Assembly: GCA_009733575.1 (NCBI GenBank)
Contig: ML769453.1
Span: forward strand, 62,001 to 126,000
DNA: 64,000 nucleotides
Direction: 5' to 3'
Origin: Gymnopus androsaceus JB14
Taxonomy: Eukaryota > Basidiomycota > Agaricomycetes > Agaricales > Omphalotaceae
The position numbers and the translations under genes are program-made. This document shows positions 1 through 13,082 of the stretch, piece after piece. The notes beneath the pieces were generated by a model. It searched no databases. It had not been told where the DNA came from and saw only the letters and a list, made by a program, of their open reading frames with translations. Position 1 is the first letter of the stretch. Every line of letters starts with the position of its first letter.

Positions 1-1559
1 GGTCCATTGGCTCCAGGGGGAGTAGACGTTGCTTTCATTGGTGGGTCTTCACTGTTTGATGCTGCCGTTACTGCTCTAACATTCGTCCTATCTATTGAAG
101 ATGATCCTCAGATGCCGGGACTTATTCCATTGATTCGTCGAACGCGACCAGAGTTGCCTATAATCTATCGTTCCCACATCGAAATTCGTAGCGAGTGAGT
201 GGCCGATCGGTATTAATCGGTATTAATTGAAGATGGTCCTGACATGTCCAAGTCTTGTTCATATTCCAGGTTCACCGCAGGAAGAAGTTTGGAAGTATTT
301 GTGGAATAACATTCAGATCGCTGATCTGTTCATCAGTATGTATAGTTGGCACTCCTTGATGCATTACAACTGACAATTTTTTTCTCTCTCTAGGTCATCC
401 TGTGAACAAATTCGTCCCGCAAGATGTACCAACTAAAAATGTTGCGCTTTTGGGTGCCGCTACTGATTGGTTGGTGTCATCCTGTCTGATTCGTCCTGTT
501 CATTCCGATTAAAAAATTTTAGGCTTGACGGCTTGAACAAGGAACTGGACCCATGGGATTCAGCTTATTACATGGGCAAGTAGAGTCATCGAATGATGAT
601 GTTCCAGCACTACTGACACCTCTATTTCAGGCGAGTTCCGCTCGCTATGCATCAAGGAAAAGATGCACGAGTTGAATTGGCCTGTCCGCGACTATTTCAT
701 TCAAATCGCTCGGTTTGATCCTGCAAAGGGTATCCCTAATGTCATCGATTCCTACGCGCGGTTCAGGAAGCTATACCGCGCGACGGATGAGAACGATATC
801 CCACAACTGCTTGTAAGGCTTTTTCTGTTTTCATAGAATGACCACTAATTTGTGTGATACTTTCTAGATTTGTGGTCATGGTGCGGTCGACGATCCGGAC
901 GCTAGCATCATCTATGATCAAGTTCTTCAGTTGATTTACTCTGACCAGTACAAAGAATACGCCAACGATATTGTTGTGATGAGGCTGCCGCCCAGCGATC
1001 AATGTAAGCTGGATCTTTGCTTTAGATGGAAACAAAAACTGAGCAGGTTTTATAAAGTGCTTAATGCTTTGATGGCGAACGCCAAGATTGCTTTGCAGCT
1101 CTCTACCCGTGAGGGCTTTGAGGTCAAGGTGTCGGAAGCTATCCATGCGGGAAGGCCAATTATAGCAAGCTTAACTGGTGGTATTCCATTGCAAGTCGAG
1201 CATGGCAAGAGCGGATTTTTGACGACACCTGGAGATAACGCCGCCGTGGCGCAACACCTTTTGGATCTGTACACTGATGAGGGACTCTGGAGGACAATGA
1301 GCAAGTATGCCAAAGAACATGTTTCTGATGAAGTAGGCACAGTCGGTGAGTAGCTTCTCCCGACATTATGCTTGATACTAAAGATGTGCTAGGTAACGCC
1401 GCGGCTTGGTTGTATTTGGCTGTCATGTATGGGGCAAGGGGAACGAAGATCGAGCCCAATGGTGCTTGGTTGAACGATATGCTTCGTGCCGAGACGGGTG
1501 AGCCGTACGTGGAAGGCGAACCCAGACTCCCCAGAGGCCATCTCAATGTCCAAGGCTAA
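1..1559 (+). CDS. Trehalose phosphorylase (retaining, GT4 family), 5' part missing
   Basis: C-terminal half of a fungal trehalose phosphorylase/synthase, the GT-B enzyme that reversibly converts trehalose plus phosphate to glucose 1-phosphate plus glucose in the cytosol. Eight exons can be joined: 1-194, 253-335, 394-469, 523-575, 631-812, 868-1003, 1058-1345 and 1393-1559. They give a continuous glycosyltransferase reading with segments such as IYRSHIEIRSD, LIPGSPQEEVWKY-like (here HIPGSPQEEVWKY), ATDWLDGLN, QIARFDPAKGIPN, LLICGHGAVDDPDASI and the donor-site block STREGFEVKVSEA. The order matches the Grifola-type enzyme as I know that family. The fourth intron starts with GC (GCAAGT at 576) rather than GT; all others are GT..AG. 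The reading frame enters from before base 1, so the start and N-terminal domain lie outside the window. No frameshift was found. Confidence 0.93.
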
Positions 1560-1786
1560 GTTCAAGTAGATCTACATACACCAGGATCTTTAGAATCATT
1601 TAGTCATCGTTACATTCAGTAGAGATACTTTTGTACTACTATTACAAAAAAGAAATACAACACAGCTCTGTCAAGATCTTGTATAACTTTGGTCCTTGAT
1701 CAACTGACGATCACGCAGACGTGACAACAATGCAAATCAGTTTCGCCTTGTTCCTCAACCACCACAACCTCCTCTTCATGATGCGA

Positions 1787-2559
1787 ATGGAAGTCGACGT
1801 ACAGCCGCCCTCGCTTCGGCCTGGGTACGGGCACTCAAATCCTGCAAAGCGCGCGCGCTCGCCAGATGAAACAAATTCACCAAGTCGTCCTGCAGTGAGC
1901 GCGTCTTCGCCAATGTCTTGGAAAATCTTTGCTCATCTTCATTGCAGAAACGTCTTACACTCTCTACTGCTTCCCCACCTGTTTTTCTACGTGATTCGTC
2001 CTCTGCTGGTAGCAGTCGGCAGACATCAGAAGACTGGGTCCAACAAGCCGGTACTTTGACCATTGATAGTCCGCTGCTCACTAGTGCTCAAACACCTCCC
2101 TTTGAAGATTGTATAATGGTCACCGATGTAAGATTATTATTTCTTGCAAATTTTCTTTGAAACTAATACATTCAGCAGAGTCCGGCCCCAGCATCTCAGC
2201 CAGTTGAATTATATGGCAGACCGCAGCTTGCACCATTACAGACATCTTTTTCTCGGACTGTTGAAACGCATCCGATCCCGAAACCGCATATCCCCCTTGC
2301 CGCCACTCCTAGTTATCAGCATTTAGCTCCGGCCATAAATGTCCTTCCTCCCACTCCCGATGTGTTATTTCCCTTGGGCTTCTCGAACGCCACTCGACCC
2401 TCAACACCGTCTGACAGTCCCATGTCAATTTCTAGCTCTCCTTCCAGCGCCAACATCACGTCCCCTTCGCGGAAACAGCGGTTCACTATGGGGCCTCGCG
2501 CAGATTGTGAAAAATGTAGATTGGGCATTAAAGGACATTGGGTGCATCTTGATCAATAG
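1787..2559 (+). CDS. Small orphan protein with C-terminal C-x2-C-x6-H-x2-H motif
   Basis: Unrecognised protein of about 220 residues. Proposed exons are 1787-1894, 1948-2127 and 2179-2559; the two introns (53 and 51 bp) have GTGAGC and GTAAGA donors and keep the frame. The N-terminal half is low in complexity (Ser/Pro/Arg-rich, with a KRARSP stretch resembling a nuclear localisation signal). The last 30 residues are different in character: RKQRFTMGPRADCEKCR then LGIKGHWVHLD and stop. Two Cys and two His spaced C-x2-C-x6-H-x2-H suggest a small zinc site; that is inference. Upstream in-frame ATGs at 1778 and 1781 are possible starts; I chose 1787 as the last one before the conserved-looking text. 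It follows the trehalose phosphorylase gene in the same orientation by about 230 bp. Confidence 0.6.
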
Positions 2560-2786
2560 TATGGCGTCTCGACTTGGTGGCGGAGGTCAAACAGACTTGC
2601 ATATATTAGTTCAAACTAATAATAGTCACTGTAGCGACTTTGTACTTATCCTTGTTTATAATGTTTACTACCCAACGCTCTGTATGTGTATTTTTGTCTT
2701 TTGATTCGACTGCGATGCAAGTATGTGGGCGCTATAAATTTCGGGATATCCGTAAGCGCTCAGAAATTTTTGGCCTTTCCGCTCAG

Positions 2787-5700
2787 ATGTCTACGACATT
2801 GCCATTATTTTGGCATCTCTCCTCTGCCTCTAAAAATGACCGCATAGACGCTTCTGTAAAGCTCATATCATCCTTGGAACATTTCCAAAGCCAATTTGAG
2901 GCTCCAAGTCCCAGCGAAGAAGACGAAGGAAACGATGAAAAACCTGATGCGCTAGAGTCCTTGAACGCTCAGGACGTGTCCTACTCTGTCAGGCGTTTAA
3001 TACGAGGGCTGGCAAGTCCTAGGGAGAGCAGTAGATTGGGATTCTCAGTTGCATTAACCGAGGTGAACCTACTTACCTTGCAACGGAAAACATTTTTAAA
3101 TTGATCTCTTTTCAGCTACTCTCCCGTTTAGATACTGTGACATGCTCTCAAATATTTGCGCTCATAATGGATGCTACAAAACCTCAAGGCTCGATGACGG
3201 GCCAGGAAGAACGAGACGTATTATTTGCTCGTTTATTCGGCATGACCTCCATAATCCAATCTGGATTGCTAGTACGGACAAAGCCATTGCCCACCTCCCA
3301 ATCCTCGGCTACTCTGGCTTCTTCCCTTTCAGGTTACGAGCAGGTCCTGACGGAATTACTTGTTTTAGGCGAGAAAAAGTCATGGCTGAGAGAGAGCGCT
3401 TGGTGGGCCATCGCTCTAGCGGCTGATAGCCTTAAAACCGCGCAGGTACCATGGAAAGACGAGGCCGTAAACACTACTGTCCAACACTTATTTATTGAAA
3501 GCAAAGTCTGGTCTCCGGAGAAGATTGCTTTGACTCTCAAGTTGCAGGGCTCGTTTGAGAAATTGGAATGGCGCACTTTGGTCTCTCCGACATTCAAATC
3601 CCCGGATATACTCAGTAATACGAATCTCCAAACCGTCGCTCTCATCTTGAAGGTGCGTGTGAATCTTGTTCAATGCCATTGAAGATACTGACATTATTGT
3701 TAGGATTCTAATATCGAAGGAGCGGACGGGGAGGGATCAAAAACTGCTGCAGCTGGAGGCTGGAAATCTCAGCTTCATTTCGTGTGGGATATCATGTTGG
3801 ATCGCTTGTTCAACACCTCGGATGCCTCGAAGAACAATTTTCCGGAATTCTTTCGTATTGTTATCGATGGTTAGTGCAAACCAATTGATCCTGAATTTGC
3901 CACTTAATTACCCATCTGCCAGAATCACTATTTTCATCCAACTCTTCGCCGGAACGCAAGTATTGGGGTTTCCAGGTCTTCCAAAAAGCCTTACCTCTGG
4001 TCTCCGAAGACAATATGCCAATGCTCTTCACGAAAAATTTCATGCGGACTTGGATAAATCATCTATCAAAAACGGATCGTTATCTGCACAAGGCCGCTAA
4101 GCAGACAGTAAGTTTTCACCATCTCTGAATATATTGTTGATGATTTAACTATGTATGCAGGTCGCAGAAATACAAACCTTTGTTCAGCGGAATCCGAAAC
4201 TAGGCTTTGCCCTCATTCTTCAGCTTACCGGAGTCCATGGTTCTCAGCAGTTTGACAAACTTACGAAAACCAAGACTGTCGAATCCATATTATCTGCGAT
4301 GGATGTAAACGATATCAAGCAATATATCGATTATTTGTTGAAGCAAGCAAATGACAGCGAGTGGGTTTTCCTGTGCACTTTTCAGCGAGGTAGGCGTGTT
4401 AACTTTGCTGCGTAGAGTCGAAGTGGAAGTTATCAATGCACGCAGACGGTGGATCATCGACCAACTGTCCGCCTTGATTCGAAACGGCTCCATATCGAAA
4501 ACTGGTGACTGGGTCGAATCCGTTTTGGACTGGTTCATTGTGAATGGACTCTTTGTGGTCAAAAAAAAGTCGGAGAAGAGCCAGTATATCGGCGTATGTT
4601 ATTCCACTTTCTTATCTCGTACCACCATCTAACAAAGAATCCAGCTCCACCAAATACCCAAGCCACAGTTCTCAGACGAACTTCGCCAGAATTGCAAAGA
4701 TAAGCTCCTTGGCTGCGTTGCCGACCTCACGAGCCAGGTAACAACTATTGAAGGCGGTAAGTTATATCGTTCTACCAGCAATCGTGTTTGCTCTGCTTAT
4801 TCTTTCTACTTGCGCAGACAGCACAAAGGTCAAGGTGGCGGGCGTTGCTGCCGATGGAGAATTCTGGGTTGCAAAAGTCCTATCCACTATCGAAAACTTG
4901 AAGCAGGACACAAAGCACGTTTCTGCTATTTCAGAAATTGACGAAGAGGAGGAAGCTGTAAGGCTAAAAGTCAAAGAAGTTGTTTCGAAACTTAAGAAAG
5001 TCAGTACTATATGATTTTCTTCTGTGGATTTCGCTCACTCGTTATAGGTTTCCGGTGACAAAGAAGAAGCAGCTAGTGGAACACAGCTTCTTCTACTTGC
5101 TTCCTCCTTGCAACAATACTGCTCAGAGGAATTAGTGCAATTGGAAACAATTCAGGTGCGTCGGACGCTGATAATGTGCCAGTTCTTGATCTCACAAAAA
5201 TTTTAATAGTCATGTGTTGATGCAGCGATTCGCGGATTTTCTTTAGAGCAAGAGAAAACCAAGAAGAAGAAAAGCCGTCCATCTACTGCTGCCGCTGAAG
5301 ACGACGAGGCTACCCCCGAACCCATCGACGTCCTCGTCGACACAATAATTGGATTCATGGAAAAGTCGACGGCTTACATGCGCACTGTCGGAAACCAAGT
5401 CTTCTCGCTCATCTCTGGCGAAGTCAAGAGCAGCACGATAGATCTCATTCTAACGGTGAATAACATTTATTCAAATATTATTTGCTTGGCTGATTGAGAT
5501 GTAGCAACTTGAAACTCGCGACCCAACCGCAGAAGAATCGGATATGGATGATGATGATGAGGATGATGAGGATGATGATGAGGCGGGAATGGTTGATGAG
5601 AAGGACGAAGCTTCCTCCAGTGACGAGGACGAGGACGATGCTGATGAAGGGGATGATAGCAACGAGGAAGATGTTGATGAAGAGCTCCGTCAGAAGATCT

Positions 5701-6936
5701 TAGAGGCACTCTCAGTCAACGGGATAGAGGCGGCGAATGAGGATGACGACGAAAGCGAGGAAGAATTCATGGACGATGACCAAATGATGGCCATTGACGA
5801 ACAACTCGCTGAAGTATTCAGGTCAAGAGTAAATGAGAAGAAGGCTTCCAAAGGTCCGTTCTGCGCGACGTCTGTAAATTATCCTTTTAACTAATTTTCC
5901 TGTGCAGATGTTGACGCACAACGAGAGGCCACTCATTTCAAGAATCGGGTCCTCGACCTCGTGGATATCTTCATCAAGAGACGACCTTCAAGTCCATTCA
6001 TTGTTCGCCTCATTATTCCGCTGGTAGACCTGGTCACTCGAACTACGTCTGACGAAAAGCAGCTTTCCGACAAAGCTCAGGGTATCGTTCGTTCTCGGAT
6101 CGGTAAAACGAAAGAGGTTCCCTCGAGCATCACCAAGGAGGAGGTGAACGCGGTCTTTGAAACGCTGCACAGCCGTGCTAGAACCGAACGTTCACCGGAG
6201 TATCTGATTATCCTCAGCGATTGTTGCATCTATCTATCTCAGCTGATGATTCAGTCTGAAATGCGAGCGGAAGTCGTCGCTGCATATCGACAATCTCTCG
6301 TGGACTTTGTTTCTCGGAAGAACTCTCCCCTCAATGTCGCCTTCTTCCAGCAGTTCATTCGTCGCTCTAGAGCAGCCGCATGGGGTCTTCGGAATGACTT
6401 GCTTGAGCTTCCGGACAAAGCTGTGAATACATACAGGCGATTCCAAGCTTATCAGCTTATTCACGATCTACTCGCAGAACCTCCGTCTGATGTAAGCTCC
6501 TTCTATCTGTCGAAAAGTGTACCTTCTTACTGACTTAACTGGACTGCAGGCTCAACAAGAGGTTACTCAGTTCTTGCGGGCTCTGCGTAAAGTTCTTCTT
6601 GATGCAGTGACCAAGGCGACAGGCGAAACTCCAACATTGGTTTTAACCGCTGCTCAAATGAGAGAGGTTCTAAAATTGGCCTTGTTAGCTGCTCGCCACG
6701 GTCGGCGGATAGCACCTCAAGATGTTGTCGAGATCTGGGACCCTTCAGCATGGTCTAAAATAACAGACCTATTGACTGCATCCGAGCGGTTCAAAGGTAC
6801 CGCTCAAATCTGCAAACAGGTGGTGCAGATTGCGAGCGCTCCTCAGAAAGATGGCCCACCAAAACGAAAAGCGCATTCAGTTTCAGAAGGTACATCCTCG
6901 GAAACAAAGAAAACCAAGCGCAAAAAAGTAGCATAA
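2787..6936 (+). CDS. POL5: DNA polymerase V / Mybbp1a-like nucleolar protein (Pol5)
   Basis: Large helical-repeat protein of the POL5/MYBBP1A family, nucleolar and needed for rRNA synthesis in yeast despite its polymerase name. The start MSTTLPLFWHLSSASKNDR at 2787 is followed by about a dozen exons with short introns, for example near 3655-3703, 3870-3920, 4108-4160, 4369-4427 and 6493-6549. Family hallmarks seen are VRRLIRGLASPRESSRLGFS early on, LFARLFGMTSIIQSGLL, NFMRTWINHLSKTDRYLHKA, a very acidic block coded by 5544-5800 (runs of Asp/Glu with DDDQMMAIDEQLAEVF), RVLDLVDIFIKRRP, and a basic Lys-rich tail ending KKTKRKKVA. Length, acidic block position and basic tail fit the family. All joins tested stay in frame. 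It converges on MSH3, whose stop lies 66 bp away. Confidence 0.93.
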
Positions 6937-7002
6937 CCTCGATTAATGTACACCTAGATATATACTTGGTTCTAATGCAATTCCGTGGTCAGTATTGTCG
7001 AT

Positions 7003-10000
7003 TCAATTCTCTATCGAGTCCTTAAGTCTCATCATTTTTGAGAGCAAATCTGCGGAAGAGGGGTTCCTTTTCAACTCGGAAATGAGTTTGACGGTATTTC
7101 GGGCCCTAAACAGCATGAAAATCAGTTCATGATAAATACAGAAAAAATACAGACAAAAAATCCTTACCTGTTTCGAGCAATGCGGCCTTGAACGTGCAAT
7201 TGCATCATTGAAGATTTCTGCGAGGCGGCGCGCAGAATTTCTTCGGGCAATCCAGCCAATCGGCCGCACTCTACTCCGAAAGAATCTATGAATGCGAGTC
7301 TTTAGGCTGTGTGTCATACATACGGATGGGTACCTACCTGAAGCAATTCCTTTCGTTAGACGGTATAAGAACGTGATATCCCTCGTTCCATCAACTCTGC
7401 ATTCTGCTGTATAGCCCATATATAGGTTTTGAATCTCAGAGGGATATCGCTTTTCCATCTCGGCAGCCACTAATGGATAATGGGTAATAAAGAGCGTCTT
7501 GCATTTGGTAGACTGCACTAGATGTTGTAGAACGGCATTTGCTATGGCCATCTGCATCTTCTATGAGTACGCGAAAGCAACTCAGCGGAAGAAGCTTACG
7601 CCATCAAACGTCGAAGTACCGCGACCAAGTTCGTCAAGAATGACAAGACTTTTCGCAGTAGCGGATTGAAGTATTTCGCTAGTTTCGGACATTTCCACCA
7701 TGAAAGTTGAGCGGCCCCTGGCCAGGTCATCCCATGCTGTTGGAAATTCAGCACGTACAAAATGCAGACAGTCATCCGCATACCTCCCATTCGAGTTAGA
7801 ACAGAATCCACCATCCCTAGCTTTACAGAGGTCGCAGGAACATAACTCCCGATCTGAGCCATGATCGCTATAAGGGCAACCATTCGTACGGAAGAGCTTT
7901 TTCTAAACACACCACTGTAAAATATCTTGCGCATCTGCTTCATGATGTGCAACTCACCCTCCCATGTTCGGTCCAGTAACAATTTTGCTTCTCGGTTCGC
8001 CAGAGCTGCCCATGCGTACGGTATTCGGAATGAAGGGGTCGGAGCGGAACAGTTCAATCATCGGATGACGGCCTTCCACAATTTCCAGCTCATCATTGTC
8101 AGTGAATACAGGTCGTGTATAGACCGTGCTGGGCTAAATAAAAGTTGAGAGGAGGGATATTCCACATTCTATTTGACTCACTTGTAGGGCTACGTGAGCC
8201 AGACTGATCAAACAATCGGCCTCAGCGAGTTTGTTGACTGCATTGCGCATGGATCCGTAATGCTTCTGTGAAATCTCATCGAGAAATGATGAGTATGCGC
8301 GGCCGGCTTCAATCTACAAAACAAAAGTATTGGTCAAGAATAGACCGGAAAATAAATGGACAAACATCGAGAGTCTCTTGCCACCGAAACCGCTCCTCCA
8401 ACTTCAACTGGACATCTGATGGTCGATATCGAGACTTTGTTCTTGTGCTGTCGAAACGTTCAAGCAGCGACCAGCTAGTACCTTGGTATGTACGCACGCG
8501 GATATAAGATGCCATGTCACTGGAATATCTATTCTAGCACTCTTGTCCACTTCCACCACATACTATGGGAGGCCGAGGTTAGTATACAGTGTAAACAAGG
8601 ATCACATGTACGACTTACCTCTTCTCCAGCAACTGTCTCCCACTTGAGCGACGGGCGCTTTAGGATCTTGCGCACTGCCCAGGACAGTCAGGAAAGCAAT
8701 AAAAGAGAGAAAAATGCTGACCGGTTTGAAGCATCTCTTGAAGCTCCAACTCGACTGCATGTAGTCCCTAAAAGAAAGAAATCAGCATTGTCTCTGAAAC
8801 TTGAAGGCAAATGAGCCAACCATTCTCGTTTCCTCGATTGCGGGGTATTTTTCCTGATCAAACCATAGTTCGTCTTTGCGTCCATCAGCTGCCTGTTTCA
8901 AACGTATTGTCTGAAGGAGTTCATTTATCGATTTTCGCAAGGCAGGGAAAGAGAAAATAATGTCATTTAAAAGTGGTGATCGGAATCCAGCCTCAATGGG
9001 ATCTTTTATTTCCTCGAACGCAAAGGCGATTTTCTGGAATGCTGTGAGTAGGACTGCTAATTCTGGAGGGCTGCACTGAAAAGAAGTAAAAGAACTATTA
9101 GTATTAGATTAGTAGGCAATCGAAGGGCAAGACCTGGCCGTATTGAATTCTGCATAATCCCCGCGCAAGATCAGGCATTTTCTTGAATAGTTCACGCAAG
9201 ATAAGCAACTTTTCGGAGCTAGAGGAGGTGCTAGAGATAATTTCTTCTACAGCATCAACCCGTTCTTGTAGGGCTCTAAATGGTCAGAAATCAGCAATAT
9301 CAAAAAGTTGGATGTTGAAATACTGACACTTTGTCAGTCAGAGGGTGACCAACCCAATTCTTCATTAACCGCGCCCCAAACCTCGTCTTCGTATGATCCA
9401 GGACCCAGAGAAGCGAACCCTGGACGCTTTGATTAGTCTCATTTTCGAAAATCTCCAGATTCGAGAGTGTGTTGGCAGCCAGAATCATATGAGATCTGTT
9501 GCTGAACTTTGTGAAGAACTTGGTTTCCAAAAGCGCATCAGCAACGTTATAGGTGGAAAGGTGTTTGACCATGTGTGCCAAAGCTATTACGATTCGCGAG
9601 GAAAAGGCTGTTATGGTCGCCATAAGTTTTCCTGTGATCAATGGTCAGCGAAAAGCGGACATTGTCACCAAGAAATAATGTCAAAAACCTGTTTTCAGAT
9701 TTTCTGATGCCAGAGAAGACTGCTGCTTCTTCTTATAAAAGGCCGAAAGAAAGGCGAACGCTTCGGTATAACTCATTAGCTTCGGAAACCGCTCTACTCG
9801 AACCCGACCACCCGCAGTGGACGAAGAACTGCTTTGAAAGTGTACTGAGACGTCGATGTTCTGAATTATCTAGCGGAGAGAACGAACCTTGTGAGTTGGG
9901 ATAGCAGTTTCGAAGTAGGTTGTGTTAATCCATCGTTTAAATGCAATAACTCGGCGGGTTTGAGATGCGCTAATCTCGTCTAATAAAATTGTCAGCAATA

Positions 10001-11386
10001 CAGATGGATACATGTCGTCGCACGCACCTCGAGTTCAAGTCTCATCAATGTATCCTCGAATTCATCATAAACAACATCCCCGGTACTGGGGCAGACACTA
10101 ATCAGTGCAATAGTAACTTCATTTTTGCTGGCTTTCTTGTCTTCCACGATGCATAAAAAAGGTGGAGGAACGTGGGTGTCCAACACATCGACAGAGTCCA
10201 AGGCGTCAACGTATCTGCAATAAGGTCAGAACGGTCGTTTGTCCTTAAGCAAACCTGGCACATACGTGGCCGCAGTGTATAGATGAACAAGTTTTCGTTC
10301 GAATGGGGTATTTCGATTTTCCCCAGCTTTCTTGAGGGCTGCAGTTTCTACTTGATTAACGATACCTACACGATGACCACGGGATAGAAGACTATGCAAC
10401 ATTAATGACCTGCCGGCATTCAATCGCATTGCGTACTTTTTGAGATGTATGTCTCGCCGTTCCACGGGGATAGACGCTGTTACAAAGTTTCTATCACAGA
10501 AGGCTACCATACCCAAGACGTCCGCGGCAATCTGCAAAGCAGGAGAAAATGAGCTCCGTAAGCTGCGAGGATAGCCATAATAACATACCTTTGCATCTTC
10601 GTCAAAGAACTGTCAGGCAGAGTAAGTTCCTATTGTGCGAATAATCCTTCACAACATACTTTGTACTTGTATCCCACCTCTACCATTAGCAATGTGCCAG
10701 GATTGTCGTGTTTGAGCTGGAGCACCTATTCCTGAATTGAAACGGGGAGTGGATTTCAAGAGGCAGGAAATTACCTGTTTTTCGAGAGGAGTCCAGGTTT
10801 CACCCCCAGGCCCAATTTCGCCAACCCGTTTCGACTTGCCCTTGACCGGATTCCCTTTCTGCTTCCCTTTCACAGCCTTGCTTGAGGTCCCAGATTTTTC
10901 CCAAAATTCCAGCTCACAGTCTGAATCAACCTTGGCAGCTGGAACCTCTTTCCGCTTTCCCTTCCCAGCTTTGGGCCCGGAAAACTCCGCCTCCAAATCT
11001 CTGCTGATCACTTCACTTGATTGACGATCAGATTCCGCTGACGTTTGTTCGCGGACGAAAAAAGATGACTGTCTTTCAAGCAAGAGTTTTTGCTTGAGAG
11101 CATCTCGCCTCGACAAGTTTCGCTCCTCTCCCGAAGGGCGTGTGCCGCTCCCTTCAGGCATTTTGTACCGCCATTGTTCTGCCTTATTAGACGAAATAGA
11201 AGCAGGTGAGGAAGGTGGTATGTCGAGTAACGTTGAAGAACCTCTCCGCCTTTTGGAAGGGCGTTCCTCGTCAGACGAATTCTCAGTGAGATCAATTACC
11301 TCATTGAGCCTCTTCTTTGGACTGGGAGATGGAGTGAAGTAGGAAGAAATTCTCTGTTGGTGCTTGGGACTCTGACTCTGAGGCAT
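7003..11386 (-). CDS. MSH3: DNA mismatch repair protein Msh3
   Basis: MutS homologue 3, partner of Msh2 in MutS-beta, which recognises insertion/deletion loops. The N-terminus starts [25 protein letters not shown] fits the PCNA-interacting box of Msh3/Msh6 proteins, and a disordered basic linker follows. The MutS domain I block ([15 protein letters not shown], then [20 protein letters not shown], coded 10320-10520) is the Msh3 rather than the Msh6 version. The lever region holds [20 protein letters not shown] near 9560. The Walker A motif GPNMGG|KSS is split by an intron (GPNMGG at 7958-7974, KSS just past the next splice site). Walker [13 protein letters not shown] lies at 7601-7635, followed by [10 protein letters not shown] and [20 protein letters not shown]. 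Many short introns are present. The start codon is 146 bp from that of ATP12 on the other strand. Confidence 0.94.
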
Positions 11387-11532
11387 GATGATGACTAGCT
11401 AGGTGACCTTGCCTTGAGCAGAATGAAAAGCCGGTTTTGTTAAGAATGATGACAATGGAGGGAGAAGCAGTATATTTAGGCGCCGTTGACGCGACGCGAA
11501 AGACACGTGAAACATCCTCTTTTCCTTCTCTA
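11387..11532. promoter_or_regulatory. Divergent promoter between MSH3 and ATP12
   Basis: Only 146 bp separate the two start codons, so both genes must share this control region or reach into each other's 5' ends. No TATA box was seen. Confidence 0.5.
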
Positions 11533-12617
11533 ATGTTCAGACTTGGAGCTCTTCGGCCGTTATCCAGGTGCTCCCTCCAATTTCAGCTGAATTCCACCTT
11601 TGTGGATGGACCTCCAATCACAGAAACAAATCGTATGGTTCCAATGGTTAATCCCTCCAGCGCATGATCTTTTATTTTTTTCCTCCCTATAGGCGCTGAA
11701 ACCAGCATGAAGCGGTTTTGGAAGACTGTAGGAATTGAAACCCGCAAAGATGGGATAGCAATTACATTAGACAACCGCGCTCTCAAAACTCCCTCGGGAA
11801 ACACGCTACTCCTTCCTCACAACAAAAATCTGGTGGCCACGCTCATTGCCACGGAATGGGAGAACCAGACGACGGTTTTAAAACCCCATGCATTGCCCAT
11901 GGTCAGTTTTAATCTTCATGGAAGCTTGATTGGGACGTGAATGACCTTCGCAGACATCATTAGCTTCAAGAGCGATTGACTCTTTTGTAGAATCGGACTC
12001 GCGCGACGCAGTACGACTGTCACTGCTGGAATACCTTGATACAGATACTATCTGGTATGTCAATCATTGAAATATCCCGAGTATGATGACTAACTAGCAT
12101 TTTAGCTTTTACCAAGACTATCCACCACCTCTCGTAACCCAGCAAGAAACGCATTGGGATCCGTTATTTTCATGGGTCGAGGAAACTTTCGACGCCAAGA
12201 TCGAAAAGTTCACGTCCATTCTCTCCAATTCACAGTCGGAAGAAAGCAAGCAAAAGCTACTGGCTGCTATAGATGGTTTGAATCAATGGGAATTGGCCGG
12301 TACGAAATTGTTTTTATGACCTTGAGCTACTGGTACTTAGACTCATTTATGCAGCCTTGGAGCGCGCGATACACGCTACGAAATCTTTCATCATTGCTCT
12401 AGCCCTAGTTAAACGTCGTCTGAATGTGGATCAAGCATCCGACGCGGCCAGAGTTGAAGTGAATAGCCAAATTGAACGTTGGGGAGAGGTTGAAGACAGT
12501 GAGTTGCATCCCTACATTCATTTCCTCTTATCTAATTCGGGCTTAGCACATGACGTGGACTTTCATGATATACGCAGACAACTGGGAAGCGCTGCGTCTC
12601 TTTTGTCAAGTGCTTAA
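11533..12617 (+). CDS. ATP12: ATP synthase F1 assembly chaperone Atp12
   Basis: Mitochondrial chaperone that binds the F1 alpha subunit during ATP synthase assembly. Exons are 11533-11632, 11693-11901, 11954-12053, 12105-12299, 12355-12498 and 12547-12617; all joins are GT..AG and in frame. The first exon encodes a typical presequence (MFRLGALRPLSRCSLQFQ). The body carries family segments: KRFWKTVGIE, ITLDNRALKTPSGN, LATLIATEWENQ-like text, HALPMTSLASRAIDSF, CFYQDYPPPLVTQQETHWDP, SFIIALALVKRRL and, at the end, EDTHDVDFHDIRRQLGSAA. Length (about 270 residues) is normal. An upstream ATG at 11446 belongs to a different frame and is not used. Confidence 0.93.
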
Positions 12618-13082
12618 ATATATATGCAAATTGTGCACTTTCTGTTCCCGACCGTCCCTCCCTGAGTAGTTCCGTGGATGCTGAAGGGAAGCTAAAGCCT
12701 TTCCTCCTCTTGGTTCGACCAGTGGTCTAGCAGGCTAGCCTTTGGAATGCTTAGCCCGAAATCGGTTCTTTAGCAATCAATGTGGCGCTAGTCTCGTCGT
12801 GCTTGACTGCTTGCTTGCAATTTGTGCTCCGGTAAGACATATAATCTAGATAATCCGAACTGTAAAACAGGAGTCTAAACGATCGGAAAACCTTCCGTCC
12901 GAACAACGCTGCGTCGCTGCAGCACTCAAGCTGAACGAGTCTATTCCGGCAGGCTCCTATATATGGTATCAAGGTAATTCCGATGTAAAACGCCCGGCAA
13001 GCAAGCATCGAGGCCGGTATAAAAGCCAGACAACTTCACTTACATCCAAAACAAACACCTTCAGCACTTTATATCCATCAAT
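12618..13082. promoter_or_regulatory. Intergenic region with TATA box for the 13083 gene
   Basis: No gene seen. A clear TATAAAAG lies at 13018-13025, 58 bp before the ATG at 13083, followed by a CA-rich leader. A TATA at this distance suggests a strongly or conditionally expressed gene. Confidence 0.5.
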
